Shown: one piece after another, positions 34,345 to 42,591 of the stretch
How positions within the stretch are numbered: the stretch's first letter is position 1
Layout of the letters: each line of letters starts with the position of its first letter
Assembly (NCBI GenBank): GCA_044341025.1
Contig: JBIISM010000002.1
Coordinates: 124,001-188,000, forward strand
Direction: 5' to 3'
Length of the DNA stretch: 64,000 bases
Source of the DNA: JABMMZ01 sp044341025
GTDB lineage: Bacteria; Bacteroidota; Bacteroidia; NS11-12g; UBA955
The notes under the pieces: generated by a model
Seen by the model: only the letters and a program-made list of their open reading frames with translations
Database searches by the model: none
What the model was told of the DNA's origin: nothing
Program-made: the position numbers and the translations under genes

Positions 34345-35608
34345 CTTTTAGTACCACTTGGGTGGCAGCGCCTAAGACTTGTTTTAACAAAGCGGTTTGC
34401 CCGGTAAATTGTGCAGGCATTTCGATTTCGTTTTTTGCATTGTAAATGGTCAGCAGCGTGCAGTTTGATTCTTGCTCTACATTGTATTCATTGCTCAATT
34501 CAGCGCATAATTCATCAATCTTAGAATCTCTTGTGTCGCAGCAGGCCGAAAAACTAATGGCAGAATTTTGCATCACATTAATACGCACCTTGTGCTTTGC
34601 AAAATGTTCGAATATGCGGCTCAAATTGTCTTCGGCAATAAATGAATAGTTCTTGGTTGAAATGGACAAAAGCGTCTGCTGGTCTTTTACAATATAACAC
34701 TCGTTTGAAAGTGAAGGCGAGTCGTTATTAACAACAGTGCCTTTGTCGTCGATATTGATAAACGAGTTAACAAACAATTGAATGTTTTTGCTTTTAAGCG
34801 GTTGTATGGTTTTGGGGTGAATAACTGAAGCCCCATAATAGGCCAATTCAATGGCTTGGTTGTAATTGATGGCATCGAGTTTAACCGCATTGTCAAACTT
34901 TTTAGGGTCGGCATTCATTACCCCTGCAACATCTTTCCAGATGGTAACGTCTTTGGCGTCTAGGCAATAGGCGAAGATAGCAGCAGTGTAATCCGAGCCC
35001 TCGCGACCAAGCGTTGTGGTATTGTTGTTTTCATCGCTGCCAATAAAACCTTGGGTAATAACAATATTGCGGTCTATGTATGGTTTTAAAATACGTTTGA
35101 TGGTTTCTTCCGTTTCTACCCATTTGACATGGCCTTCTCTAAAGTTGTTGTCGGTTTGAATAAAATTGCGTGCATCTACCCATTTGTTTTTGTTGTCAAT
35201 GCTTAACAGAAAATCGCTTACAATTTTAGTGGACAGCAATTCACCATAACAGATGATCCCATCATAGATCTCGTCGTATGCCGCATTTGGGTAGCGTTTT
35301 TCAACCAAACATTCCAATTCCATGAACAAATCTTCCAAATCGGAATAGATGTGGTGTTTTTGGTCACTGATTAAATCGTTGGCAATTTTATAGTGAAAAT
35401 CTTTCAAATCGGCGATTATGCTGCGCTTATTAGCATCATCATTCGTCCAAAAAGCGTCCACTAAGTCCTCTAATTTGTTGGTCGACTTGCCCATTGCCGA
35501 AATAACTACCAATAGTTTTTCGCCAGAAAACCTAGCAATGATGCGACCTACGTTCCTCACAGCTTCTGCATCTTTAACAGATGCACCTCCAAATTTAAAG
35601 ACTTTCAT
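34334..35608 (-). CDS. Aspartate kinase
   Basis: Aspartokinase phosphorylates L-aspartate, opening the lysine, threonine and methionine pathways. The 424-residue protein is monofunctional: MKVFKFGGASVKDAEAV at the N-terminus (ATP/substrate loop), VVISAMGKSTNKLEDL, TQGFIGSDENNNTTTLGREGSDYTAA (nucleotide-binding), and tandem C-terminal ACT domains from ~300 for allosteric control by end products (INVMQNSAISFSACCD). No homoserine dehydrogenase fusion is present. The 3' end overlaps aroQ; the 5' end shares a palindromic promoter with fbp. Confidence 0.93.
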   Translation of the reverse strand: MKVFKFGGASVKDAEAVRNVGRIIARFSGEKLLVVISAMGKSTNKLEDLVDAFWTNDDANKRSIIADLKDFHYKIANDLISDQKHHIYSDLEDLFMELECLVEKRYPNAAYDEIYDGIICYGELLSTKIVSDFLLSIDNKNKWVDARNFIQTDNNFREGHVKWVETEETIKRILKPYIDRNIVITQGFIGSDENNNTTTLGREGSDYTAAIFAYCLDAKDVTIWKDVAGVMNADPKKFDNAVKLDAINYNQAIELAYYGASVIHPKTIQPLKSKNIQLFVNSFINIDDKGTVVNNDSPSLSNECYIVKDQQTLLSISTKNYSFIAEDNLSRIFEHFAKHKVRINVMQNSAISFSACCDTRDSKIDELCAELSNEYNVEQESNCTLLTIYNAKNEIEMPAQFTGQTALLKQVLGAATQVVLKAKA

Positions 35609-35617
35609 TCTTTTGAT

Positions 35618-35633
35618 TATTTTTGCAAAAATA
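35618..35633. promoter_or_regulatory. Palindromic divergent promoter of aspartate kinase and fbp
   Basis: The 16-bp perfect palindrome TATTTTTGCAAAAATA consists of two TAnnTTTG elements face to face: 35618-35625 on the plus strand (21 nt before the fbp ATG) and 35633-35626 on the minus strand (17 nt before the aspartate kinase ATG). Polymerase binding at one should exclude the other. Confidence 0.55.
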
Positions 35634-35646
35634 ATTTAGTAGGACC

Positions 35647-36651
35647 ATGAATCAAAATACACTTATCACCTTAAATCAATTTATCTCCGATCAACAAAAT
35701 AAATTCCCTTTTGTGAAAGGTACTTTATCTAAAATTTTTGGTGATTTGCAATTGGCCGCAAAGATGATTAACCGCGATGTGCGCAAGGCTGGCTTAATTG
35801 ATATTTTAGGTAATTTTGGCGAAACCAATGTGCAAGGAGAAGAACAAAAGAAATTGGACGTAATCAGTAACGACGTGTTTATGCGTTTGATGGATTTAAG
35901 CGGCGCTTGCGTTTGCGTGGTGTCTGAAGAAGATGAGCACATTCACTGGTGTCCGGGTGCTGAAGATGGAAAATACATCTTGGCGATTGATCCACTTGAT
36001 GGTTCATCTAACATCGATGTGAATGCTTCTATTGGTTCAATCTTTTCGATATACAAACGTTTGTCGCCTGATAAGCCTGTTGACAGTCAAGATATCTTGC
36101 AAAAAGGTGTTAACCAAGTTGCAGCAGGTTATATCATTTACGGAACTGCTACCATGTTTGTGTACACAACTGGCAGTGGTGTGAATGGGTTTACCTTGGA
36201 CGATTCAATTCAAGAGTTTTGTTTGTCGCATGCCGATATCAAAACCCCGAGTATGGGAAGCATCTTCTCAGTAAACGAAGGGAATTTAAAGGAATTCCCA
36301 GAAGGTGTTATCAAGTATATTGACCACTGCAAGGGCGAAAACAAAGAAGAAAAACGTCCTTATTCAGCGCGTTATATTGGTTCATTGATTGCAGACTTTC
36401 ACCGCAACTTGTTGAAGGGCGGGATTTACATGTACCCGGGAACCACCAAAGCAACGAACGGTAAATTAAGGTTGTTGTACGAATGCAATCCTATGGCTTT
36501 CTTAGTAGAGCAAGCAGGTGGAAAGGCGCACAGCGGAACCCAAAGAATTATGGAAATTCAACCAGAAAGTTTCCACCAAAGAGTACCTTTATTTATTGGT
36601 TCAGGCGAGATGGTTGACCATGTTATTGGCATGATGAACGATAATAAATAA
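35647..36651 (+). CDS. fbp: Fructose-1,6-bisphosphatase, class I
   Basis: Fbp hydrolyses fructose-1,6-bisphosphate to fructose-6-phosphate in gluconeogenesis. The 334-residue product has the class I metal-binding motifs VVSEEDEHI (~98-106) and LAIDPLDGSSNIDVNASIGSI (~118-138), plus substrate-binding YSARYIGSLIADFHRNL, GGIYMYPG and GKLRLLYECNPMAFLVEQAGG. Length and motifs agree with the family. A terminator follows within 25 nt. It faces aspartate kinase across a shared promoter. Confidence 0.95.
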   Translation: MNQNTLITLNQFISDQQNKFPFVKGTLSKIFGDLQLAAKMINRDVRKAGLIDILGNFGETNVQGEEQKKLDVISNDVFMRLMDLSGACVCVVSEEDEHIHWCPGAEDGKYILAIDPLDGSSNIDVNASIGSIFSIYKRLSPDKPVDSQDILQKGVNQVAAGYIIYGTATMFVYTTGSGVNGFTLDDSIQEFCLSHADIKTPSMGSIFSVNEGNLKEFPEGVIKYIDHCKGENKEEKRPYSARYIGSLIADFHRNLLKGGIYMYPGTTKATNGKLRLLYECNPMAFLVEQAGGKAHSGTQRIMEIQPESFHQRVPLFIGSGEMVDHVIGMMNDNK

Positions 36652-36671
36652 TTGATTTAATCGAGATATAG

Positions 36672-36702
36672 AAGCGCTTTCCAAAAAGGGAGGCGTTTTT
36701 TT
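36672..36702 (+). terminator. Terminator of fbp
   Basis: AAGCGCTTTCC (36672-36682) pairs with GGGAGGCGTTT (36688-36698) through G-C, A-T and three G-U pairs, with a 5-nt loop and a following T-run. Confidence 0.75.
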
Positions 36703-36820
36703 GTGGGTATAGTTTGCTTTCGTTTTGTGCGAATCTTAATTAGTGGAATCTTTTGTGAAGCAAGATTTGTGGTATTCAACAATCACACGTTGGGTGAGAG
36801 TCTTTTTTAGAGTGAATGTG

Positions 36821-36853
36821 CCCCGGTGGTAGAGCTCCTTCTTCGCACGCTAC
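36821..36853 (+). repeat. Degenerate intergenic repeat, copy A
   Basis: CCCCGGTGGTAGAG, then a TTCTTCGC block and GCTAC; block order and spacing parallel copies B (36901) and C (14230), with more substitutions and a small insertion. Confidence 0.4.
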
Positions 36854-36900
36854 GGGTCTCACCCTGTAGCGTGAAAACCCTGACCGAATATTGATAAAGC

Positions 36901-36937
36901 CCCAGTACCAGAGTTTTTCGCTTCGCTACAAACACCC
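36901..36937 (+). repeat. Degenerate intergenic repeat, copy B
   Basis: CCCAGTACCAGAG followed by TTTCGCTTCGCTACA and CACCC; the closest match to copy C at 14230-14260. Confidence 0.5.
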
Positions 36938-37000
36938 TACACTAGAATTTTGTTTCACAAAACACAGTGCAGGACAACGCGGTACGGGACACACGAAAAT

Positions 37001-37027
37001 AAAAAAAACCGCCTTAAGGGCGGTTTT
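37001..37027 (-). terminator. Terminator of tRNA-Phe
   Basis: AAAACCGCC (37005-37013) pairs with GGCGGTTTT (37019-37027), with a 5-nt loop, and is followed on the minus strand by eight or more T. Outer arms CACGAAAAT (36992-37000) and ATTTTCGTG (37029-37037) can extend the stem as far as the tRNA 3' end. Confidence 0.85.
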
Positions 37028-37035
37028 AATTTTCG

Positions 37036-37108
37036 TGGTACCTCCAGGAATCGAACCAGGGACACAAGGATTTTCAGTCCTTTGCTCTACCAACTGAGCT
37101 AAGGTACC
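37036..37108 (-). tRNA. tRNA-Phe (anticodon GAA)
   Basis: The minus-strand sequence folds as a complete 73-nt cloverleaf: acceptor GGTACCT pairing with AGGTACC plus discriminator A, D arm GCTCAGTTGGTAGAGC, anticodon arm AAGGA-CTGAAAA-TCCTT with GAA in the loop, and T arm CCTGGTTCGATTCCTGG (approximately). CCA is not encoded. A -7 promoter element lies 16 nt upstream and a strong terminator just downstream, so it is a single-gene transcript. Confidence 0.95.
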
Positions 37109-37124
37109 TCAGTAATTGGGAGTG

Positions 37125-37132
37125 CAAAATTA
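37125..37132 (-). promoter_or_regulatory. -7 promoter element of tRNA-Phe
   Basis: TAATTTTG on the minus strand matches TAnnTTTG and ends 16 nt before the mature tRNA 5' end. Confidence 0.5.
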
Positions 37133-37199
37133 TTCTTTTTTTAAAGATTAACAAACTATTTTTTCTTTTTTTGTTTTAATATTGAAACTTCATTCATTT

Positions 37200-38477
37200 A
37201 TGATCAGTCAAATAGCTTTCATCATCATTACAGCCATTGCTACCGTGCTCTGTGCAAGAAGCGCTGCCCGCATTAAGAGATACATTAATCTTGGAAAGGA
37301 CGAGAACCGCTCCGACAATCCAAGTTTGCGCTGGAAAACAATGGCCTTGGTTGCTTTAGGTCAGAGCAAAATGACCAAAAGACCCCTTGCGGCCTTCTTT
37401 CATATTCTTATTTATGTGGGTTTTGTGCTCATTAATATTGAAGTTCTAGAAATATTAATTGATGGAATTACTGGCAAGCACCGAATTTTCGAACCTTTTC
37501 TAGGCGATTTTTACGGCGTTGCCATTGGTTTTTTTGAAATATTAAGCTTCTTAGTGATAGCTGCATGTGTGGCATTTTTAATCAGAAGAAATATTGGCAA
37601 GGTAAAACGCTTCAGCGGAACCGAAATGAAAGGTTGGCCAGTTTTGGATGCCAATTATATTTTAGTTATCGAAATTGTGTTGATGATGGCTTTGCTGATG
37701 ATGAATGCTGCGGATGCGGCATTTCAAGGCAAATACAGCATGCCAATTAGTTCAATAATGGCGCCTTTGTTTTCTGGTATGGATCAGCACAATGCCCACA
37801 TATTGGTTGAAGTGTGCTGGTGGTTCCATTGGTTAGGTATACTATTCTTTGCCAATTACGTTCCTTACAGCAAGCACTTGCACATATTCATGGCTTTCCC
37901 AAATGTGTACTTCAGCAATTTGAATCCCAAGGGTCAGATTGCCAATATGGAGAGTGTTACCACTGAGGTTAAATTAATGTTGGATCCAAACGCGCTTCCA
38001 CCAGAAGGGTATACTGCGCCTGAAGGTTTTGGAGCCAAGGACGTGAACGATTTAACTTGGAAGAACTTAATGGATTCATATAGCTGCACCGAATGTGGCC
38101 GTTGCACCAGTGTTTGCCCAGCCAATATCACTGGGAAATTATTATCGCCCCGTAAAGTGATGATGGATACCCGCGACCGTTTGGAAGAAATTGGTAAACT
38201 AAAAGACGTCAATGGAGTTGACTATACAGATGGAAAGACCTTACACGACAGAACCAGTGCAGAAGAGCTTTGGGCTTGTACCACTTGCAATGCTTGTGCT
38301 GAGGCTTGCCCAGTCAATATTAGCCCTGTAGACATCATCATGCAAATGCGTCAGTACTTGGTAATGGAGCAAAGTGCTTCACCTTCAGAATTGAACGGTA
38401 TGCTTAGCAACTTGGAAAATAATGGCGCTCCTTGGCAGTTTTCTCCAAGCGACAGAGGCAATTGGGCGCAAGAATAA
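37200..38477 (+). CDS. Membrane-bound 4Fe-4S protein (HdrC/DsrK-like N-terminal partner)
   Basis: The 425-residue protein has an N-terminal membrane domain of about five helices (~1-235; MISQIAFIIITAIATVLCA, FFHILIYVGFVLINIEVL, YILVIEIVLMMALLMMNA) like NarI-type quinone-reactive subunits, then a ferredoxin domain with two [4Fe-4S] motifs: CTECGRCTSVCPANI (~300) and CTTCNACAEACPVNI (~365). It should shuttle electrons between membrane quinones and soluble partners. In related Bacteroidota a cysteine-rich CCG-domain protein commonly follows; here the next gene is a GSCFA protein. The ATG at 37200 is preferred to the TTG at 37182. Confidence 0.85.
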   Translation: MISQIAFIIITAIATVLCARSAARIKRYINLGKDENRSDNPSLRWKTMALVALGQSKMTKRPLAAFFHILIYVGFVLINIEVLEILIDGITGKHRIFEPFLGDFYGVAIGFFEILSFLVIAACVAFLIRRNIGKVKRFSGTEMKGWPVLDANYILVIEIVLMMALLMMNAADAAFQGKYSMPISSIMAPLFSGMDQHNAHILVEVCWWFHWLGILFFANYVPYSKHLHIFMAFPNVYFSNLNPKGQIANMESVTTEVKLMLDPNALPPEGYTAPEGFGAKDVNDLTWKNLMDSYSCTECGRCTSVCPANITGKLLSPRKVMMDTRDRLEEIGKLKDVNGVDYTDGKTLHDRTSAEELWACTTCNACAEACPVNISPVDIIMQMRQYLVMEQSASPSELNGMLSNLENNGAPWQFSPSDRGNWAQE

Positions 38478-38529
38478 TACACATTAATGCTCTAAGAATC
38501 CATATTAAAAAGCACCATTAAATATTAAA

Positions 38530-39477
38530 ATGATACGCTACGCACTTAATATGGAAATTAAGCCATTATTGCCAGGAATCGATTTCCGAGATGCCGTGGT
38601 TTTTATGGGCTCTTGTTTTTCTGAACACATGTCAGGTCGACTAAGTACCTTGGGGTTTGATGTCGCACCTCAAACAAATGGCGTGGTTTTTAATCCCATT
38701 AGTTTGGCCGAAGCATTTCAACGAATTTTATGGAAAGGCGATTACACAGAAGCGGATTTGATTTTTCACAATGGTTTGTGGCATGGGAAATTTCACCATG
38801 GCCGTTTTTCTGAAGTTAATAGCAGCGATGCCTTGCACAAGATGAACCATGCTCTGCATGTCCTCAAAACGTATTTAGAGCGCTGTAAAACGATTTTTAT
38901 TACGTTTGGCTCTGCTTATGTATACCAATGGAATGAAAGTGCTGAGGTGTTTGCCAATTGCCATAAAATCCCTCAAAGCCAATTTAACAAACGTTTACTT
39001 TGTACAGATGAAATTGTTAATACATGGGTTGAATTGATTGCAGGCATACAAGCGCGGCATGCTCAAGTTCAATTTGTATTCAGTGTTTCACCTGTCAAGC
39101 ATTTGCGCGATGGGGTGGTAGAGAACAATTTGAGTAAATCGACTTTGCTTTTGGCCATTCATGCTTTACAAAATCAATATCCCAACTTGGCGTATTTCCC
39201 GGCATTCGAGCTGGTAAACGACGATTTGCGCGATTACCGTTTTTATGATAACGATGGCGCCCATCCAAATGCAATGGCGGTCGAGCATGTCTTCCAGCAA
39301 TTTAAGGCAAGTTATTTCAATTCTAAAACGCAAGAGTATATTCAAGAAATAGAAAAATACCAAGCCCTGTCTAAGCATAGAATTCAAAATGCCAATGCTG
39401 AAGATGGGATAAAGTTTATGAAAAAACTAGAAGACTTCAGAACGGAATTGGAGACTAAATACCAAATCGTTTTGTAA
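38530..39477 (+). CDS. GSCFA domain protein
   Basis: This 315-residue cytoplasmic protein is defined by its N-terminal FMGSCFSEHMSGRL motif (~residues 25-38), the GSCFA family signature, with NGVVFNPISLAEAF, FITFGSAYVYQWN and a later FYDNDGAHPNAMAVEHV. The Ser of GSCFS and the Asp/His of DGAHPN resemble a SGNH/GDSL-type hydrolase arrangement, suggesting an esterase-like activity; this is inference and the substrate is unknown. It follows the Fe-S membrane protein by 52 nt on the same strand. Confidence 0.88.
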   Translation: MIRYALNMEIKPLLPGIDFRDAVVFMGSCFSEHMSGRLSTLGFDVAPQTNGVVFNPISLAEAFQRILWKGDYTEADLIFHNGLWHGKFHHGRFSEVNSSDALHKMNHALHVLKTYLERCKTIFITFGSAYVYQWNESAEVFANCHKIPQSQFNKRLLCTDEIVNTWVELIAGIQARHAQVQFVFSVSPVKHLRDGVVENNLSKSTLLLAIHALQNQYPNLAYFPAFELVNDDLRDYRFYDNDGAHPNAMAVEHVFQQFKASYFNSKTQEYIQEIEKYQALSKHRIQNANAEDGIKFMKKLEDFRTELETKYQIVL

Positions 39478-39482
39478 GTTAA

Positions 39483-40400
39483 CTAGAACAATTCGAAGCT
39501 GAAAGTTTGTTTTACCTCGCCACCTTCTTTTAACTCCACTTTATATTTGCCTTTTTTGTATGAAGGTATTTGGGTGAAATTCTCTTTTATTTTTTGCTGG
39601 ACGCCGTTAAAAGTCACTGACTCTTTAATGGTATACAAGTCATCAGAATTGCTTAATCTGCTGTTGTTGTTGCTAAGCACTATACCATCTGGATCCATAA
39701 CACGCACCATATAATCTTTTTTAACTGCTTTGTCTGTCAACTTGTTGCCAAGTACATCAAAGGTTATTTGTAAACGCTCAACTTTCTTAGATTTGTATAT
39801 AGGTAAATAAACGCCTTTTTTTATGTACATTGGTGTAACTATAACGGGTCCTACACTTGGTTGAGCGGCAATATTCACTTTGTCATTTAATATGCGCTTC
39901 TGACTTTCAAGTGCTGCAATTTTGTTTTCTCTTTCTTGCAAACGCGCCAAGTAATCATCATTTTGGTTAAGCAGAGAATCCATTTGTGATATGAATGCCG
40001 TATTTGCTGCACTTAATCGGGTTATACTGTCTTTCAATGCCCTTAATTTTCCTGTGCTGCCTCCGTTAGCAACCATTGCGCGTAAAGATGAAATTTTTGC
40101 CATCGAAGCATCCAATAATTGTTTCAAGCTGTCGGTGTCGTTTTGGTAAAGGGCAATTTCAGTTCTTAAACCTTCCACCTTTTTTTCTTCTTCCGATAGG
40201 GCAGCATATAAACTGTCTTTTAGATTATGGTAAGCACTTAAAGAATCAATCTTAGAATTGGCAATTGCTTTAGCCGTTTTCTCTTTGCTCCACAGCATGA
40301 AATTTCCAATTCCTGAACCAATTACCAATAGCAACAAAAGTGCGATTACGACACCTTTGCCCTTGCTTTTTTTTACTGGGATTACTTCGTTTTCTTCCAT
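39483..40400 (-). CDS. Membrane-anchored coiled-coil protein, unknown
   Basis: The 305-residue protein has a short basic cytoplasmic N-terminus (KKSKGKG), a membrane helix (VVIALLLLLVIGSGIGNFML, ~17-36), a long periplasmic coiled coil (~45-175; EEEKKVEGLRTEIALYQND, LARLQERENKIAALESQ) and a C-terminal beta-rich domain (~200-305; LQITFDVLGNKLTDKA, KYKVELKEGGEVKQTFSFELF). No catalytic motif is visible. It lies 1 nt downstream of a secreted redoxin-like protein gene and is probably co-expressed with it. It could be an envelope scaffold; no family name is recognised. Confidence 0.75.
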   Translation of the reverse strand: MEENEVIPVKKSKGKGVVIALLLLLVIGSGIGNFMLWSKEKTAKAIANSKIDSLSAYHNLKDSLYAALSEEEKKVEGLRTEIALYQNDTDSLKQLLDASMAKISSLRAMVANGGSTGKLRALKDSITRLSAANTAFISQMDSLLNQNDDYLARLQERENKIAALESQKRILNDKVNIAAQPSVGPVIVTPMYIKKGVYLPIYKSKKVERLQITFDVLGNKLTDKAVKKDYMVRVMDPDGIVLSNNNSRLSNSDDLYTIKESVTFNGVQQKIKENFTQIPSYKKGKYKVELKEGGEVKQTFSFELF

Positions 40401-40401
40401 T

Positions 40402-41706
40402 TTAAATCTGTTGATTTTTTAGCAAATTTAATAAATCTGCCGGACTTATTTTTACTTGTTTGATTTTTAGTCGTTTGCCTGTTAGTATTCCCAAAGGAAA
40501 TTGATTGAGGAATATTGACTCATTGATTTTTTGAGTCGATTGACCAACAAACCAATTGATTAAATTCCTTTGATTAAATGATTTTAACTCCGCTGGTTTT
40601 TCTCCATAGTTGAGGGTAATTAACTGTATGCGGTCTGCGTAATCGCGTGCAATAATTCTTAAAGCTGCGGTATCTTCTTTAAAGCCAACTTGGTCGAAAC
40701 GCCATACATAAATGTACAATGGTTTTTTCTTGTACTTCTTTATGGATATTTTTCTTGGGGTTTTATCGGTGCTTAAAAATTTAAACTTTTTAAGTTTTGA
40801 GCCAAGCACCAATGAACTGTTTGTTTTGGCATCCTTGTCTTCTTGTATGCTCATGTATGCGCCCAAAGGTTCAATAAAATTAACATAAAACCGCTTGCCA
40901 TTTCTTTCAAACCAAGTTTTGTTTGATTGCAAATTGACATTGATTGGGTTGTCTGGCAATACGTAGGTTTGGTAATCACCAACTATAATTTGATCTATCC
41001 CTTCGTCGTTGTATAAACCATTGCAGTTTACATCTTTCAAACCAATTCTAAAACTGTCATTCTCGAATTTCAAATCACCAGCAATGGTGTTCAATCTCAT
41101 TTCTTTGAAACTGTATAAGGCGCCTACAAACTTTTTCTTGCCACTGTTCTCTTTGTAGAAATCATCAAGCATTCCAAGGTATTTGCTGTTGTATGAAAAA
41201 GAAAATCGGCTGAAATTTACAGTGTACTTTGCGTTTCTGTTGTTTGGATTGATTAAAGTAATGTCTTTTTCATTTGCATTGGAAGCAAACGTATCGGGCG
41301 CTCCATCATCACTTAAATCTAAGTTGTGGTTTTTGTCAATCCAAAGCAAAGCAGGTCTATTATACTGCCTTTGGTTGTTGCCTATCACCATTAAGGTATA
41401 GCCTTTTAGGTCTTGACGGCCTTGTAAAGCACCGAAAAATACATAGGCGTATGAGGTATCAATTATACCTTGCATATTGGGAAGTTTAGGGGTAAACCTA
41501 GCGGCTTCTTTTTTTGTTTCTACGCCAATACCACTTGGGTCTTCAAATACAGGACCTGTGTATTTATAAACCGCTACAATTGCTTGCATTTTTTTGCCTT
41601 TCTCATCTTGAACAATCGTGTTTAAAAAAACTTTATGTACAGGTGTTTGGGCACTCATTTTAGAGGCCAATAACAGGAGAAAAATTAGACGAAAACGCAA
41701 ACTCAT
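40402..41706 (-). CDS. Exported protein with degenerate redoxin-like C-terminus
   Basis: The 434-residue protein has a signal peptide (FRLIFLLLLASKMSAQ) and Asp-rich short motifs LLWIDKNHNLDLSDDGAPD (~125-143) and DVNCNGLYNDEGIDQI (~225-240), of the calcium-loop-like type seen in Bacteroidota proteins with a thioredoxin-fold tail. Residues ~325-434 (KKPLYIYVWRFDQVGF ... RIQLITLNYGE) fit such a fold, but the CxxC of active TlpA-like proteins is absent, so redox activity is unlikely. It is 1 nt upstream of the coiled-coil protein and 1 nt downstream of the YugP-type protease, in a tight minus-strand unit. Confidence 0.65.
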   Translation of the reverse strand: MSLRFRLIFLLLLASKMSAQTPVHKVFLNTIVQDEKGKKMQAIVAVYKYTGPVFEDPSGIGVETKKEAARFTPKLPNMQGIIDTSYAYVFFGALQGRQDLKGYTLMVIGNNQRQYNRPALLWIDKNHNLDLSDDGAPDTFASNANEKDITLINPNNRNAKYTVNFSRFSFSYNSKYLGMLDDFYKENSGKKKFVGALYSFKEMRLNTIAGDLKFENDSFRIGLKDVNCNGLYNDEGIDQIIVGDYQTYVLPDNPINVNLQSNKTWFERNGKRFYVNFIEPLGAYMSIQEDKDAKTNSSLVLGSKLKKFKFLSTDKTPRKISIKKYKKKPLYIYVWRFDQVGFKEDTAALRIIARDYADRIQLITLNYGEKPAELKSFNQRNLINWFVGQSTQKINESIFLNQFPLGILTGKRLKIKQVKISPADLLNLLKNQQI

Positions 41707-41707
41707 T

Positions 41708-42412
41708 TTAGTCTCTTCTGTTCAAGAACATCATGATAAAGTACATCAAATTGGCAAGTGCTCCAGCTGCAGCAACAACATAAGTCATAGCCGCCCATTT
41801 AAGAGAATCTTTAGCACCATCGTATTCGCGGGTAGTAACCACACCATTGCTTTTCATCCAAACCAAAGCACGCTTGCTGGCATCGAATTCAACAGGCAGG
41901 GTTACCATGGCAAATAAAGTTAAGAATAAATTGGCTACAATCAGCACCAATAAAACAGTGGTCCCAACTGGGTTTTTAGAATAGAACAAATATCCGCCTG
42001 CAAACAACATAATCATGTTGGCGAAGTTCATTATGCTGGCACTTATATTCACAAGAGGAACAAGTTTGCTTCTCAAACCTAGCATAGCATAGGCCTCAGC
42101 GTGTTGAACGGCGTGACCACATTCATGCGCTGCAACAGCCGCCGCGGCCGCATTGCGCTGATGGTATACCGATTCGCTCAAGTTAACGGTTTTGTTCAAA
42201 GGGTTGTAATGGTCGGTTAATGCCCCGGCTACATGCGTTATTTTAACGTCTTGTATGCCATGGTCAGCCAACATTTTTGCCGCAATTTCGGCACCCGACA
42301 TGTTGTTTTGTAAATTTACTTGTGAGTAAAATTCAAACTTCTTTTTCAATTTGCTGCTCACCCACATACTTATGAGCATAACAACAATTCCGATAATCAA
42401 ATAGATTCCCAT
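41708..42412 (-). CDS. Zinc metallopeptidase, YugP-type
   Basis: The 234-residue membrane protein has an N-terminal helix (GIYLIIGIVVMLISMWVS), a domain carrying the zinc motif AAHECGHAVQHAEAY (HExxH variant HECGH, ~residue 117), and further membrane helices at ~145-195 and at the C-terminus (AAGALANLMYFIMMFLN). This layout fits the putative neutral zinc metallopeptidase family of Bacillus YugP. Substrates are unknown; it may take part in membrane protein quality control. The gene ends 1 nt before the redoxin-like gene. Confidence 0.9.
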   Translation of the reverse strand: MGIYLIIGIVVMLISMWVSSKLKKKFEFYSQVNLQNNMSGAEIAAKMLADHGIQDVKITHVAGALTDHYNPLNKTVNLSESVYHQRNAAAAAVAAHECGHAVQHAEAYAMLGLRSKLVPLVNISASIMNFANMIMLFAGGYLFYSKNPVGTTVLLVLIVANLFLTLFAMVTLPVEFDASKRALVWMKSNGVVTTREYDGAKDSLKWAAMTYVVAAAGALANLMYFIMMFLNRRD

Positions 42413-42426
42413 ATTGTATAAATTAT

Positions 42427-42585
42427 TTATTTAAATATTTTAAAAATGACAACAATGAGGCCGACAATAAACATTAAGATAGAAATTCTATTAATGCCGT
42501 GCATCATTCGAAGATATGATTTGTTTTCTTGCCCAAATTCAGGTTGTTTTTTGAAGCTTATGTATGACCAGATTTTTTTTAGCAT
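42427..42585 (-). CDS. Small 52-residue membrane protein
   Basis: A complete short reading frame on the minus strand runs from ATG at 42585 to TAA at 42427. The product begins MLKKIWSYISFKKQPEFGQ, is basic and polar for ~30 residues, has a conserved-looking MMHGINRIS turn, and ends with one membrane helix (ISILMFIVGLIVVIF). It fills the gap between the SPOR-like gene (6 nt away) and the YugP-type protease (14 nt away), same strand, as expected for an operon member. From memory it resembles the short Bacteroidota proteins annotated DUF6728; this was not checked. Function unknown. Confidence 0.75.
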   Translation of the reverse strand: MLKKIWSYISFKKQPEFGQENKSYLRMMHGINRISILMFIVGLIVVIFKIFK

Positions 42586-42591
42586 GTGTAA

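Larger units (their letters stand above)
36703..37000. other. Intergenic region with tandem degenerate repeats, no gene seen
   Basis: About 300 nt between the fbp terminator and the tRNA-Phe terminator hold no supportable gene. Two diverged copies of an intergenic repeat lie at 36821-36853 and 36901-36937. Between them the arm CACGCTAC (36847-36854) can pair with GTAGCGTG (36866-36873), making a stem-loop. The region is noticeably richer in G+C than its flanks. Confidence 0.55.

Noticed and set aside
36817..36900. tRNA-like segment GGTGGTAGAGC with a stem-loop
   Set aside because: It resembles a D arm but no acceptor, anticodon or T arm can be folded; better explained as part of the degenerate repeat.
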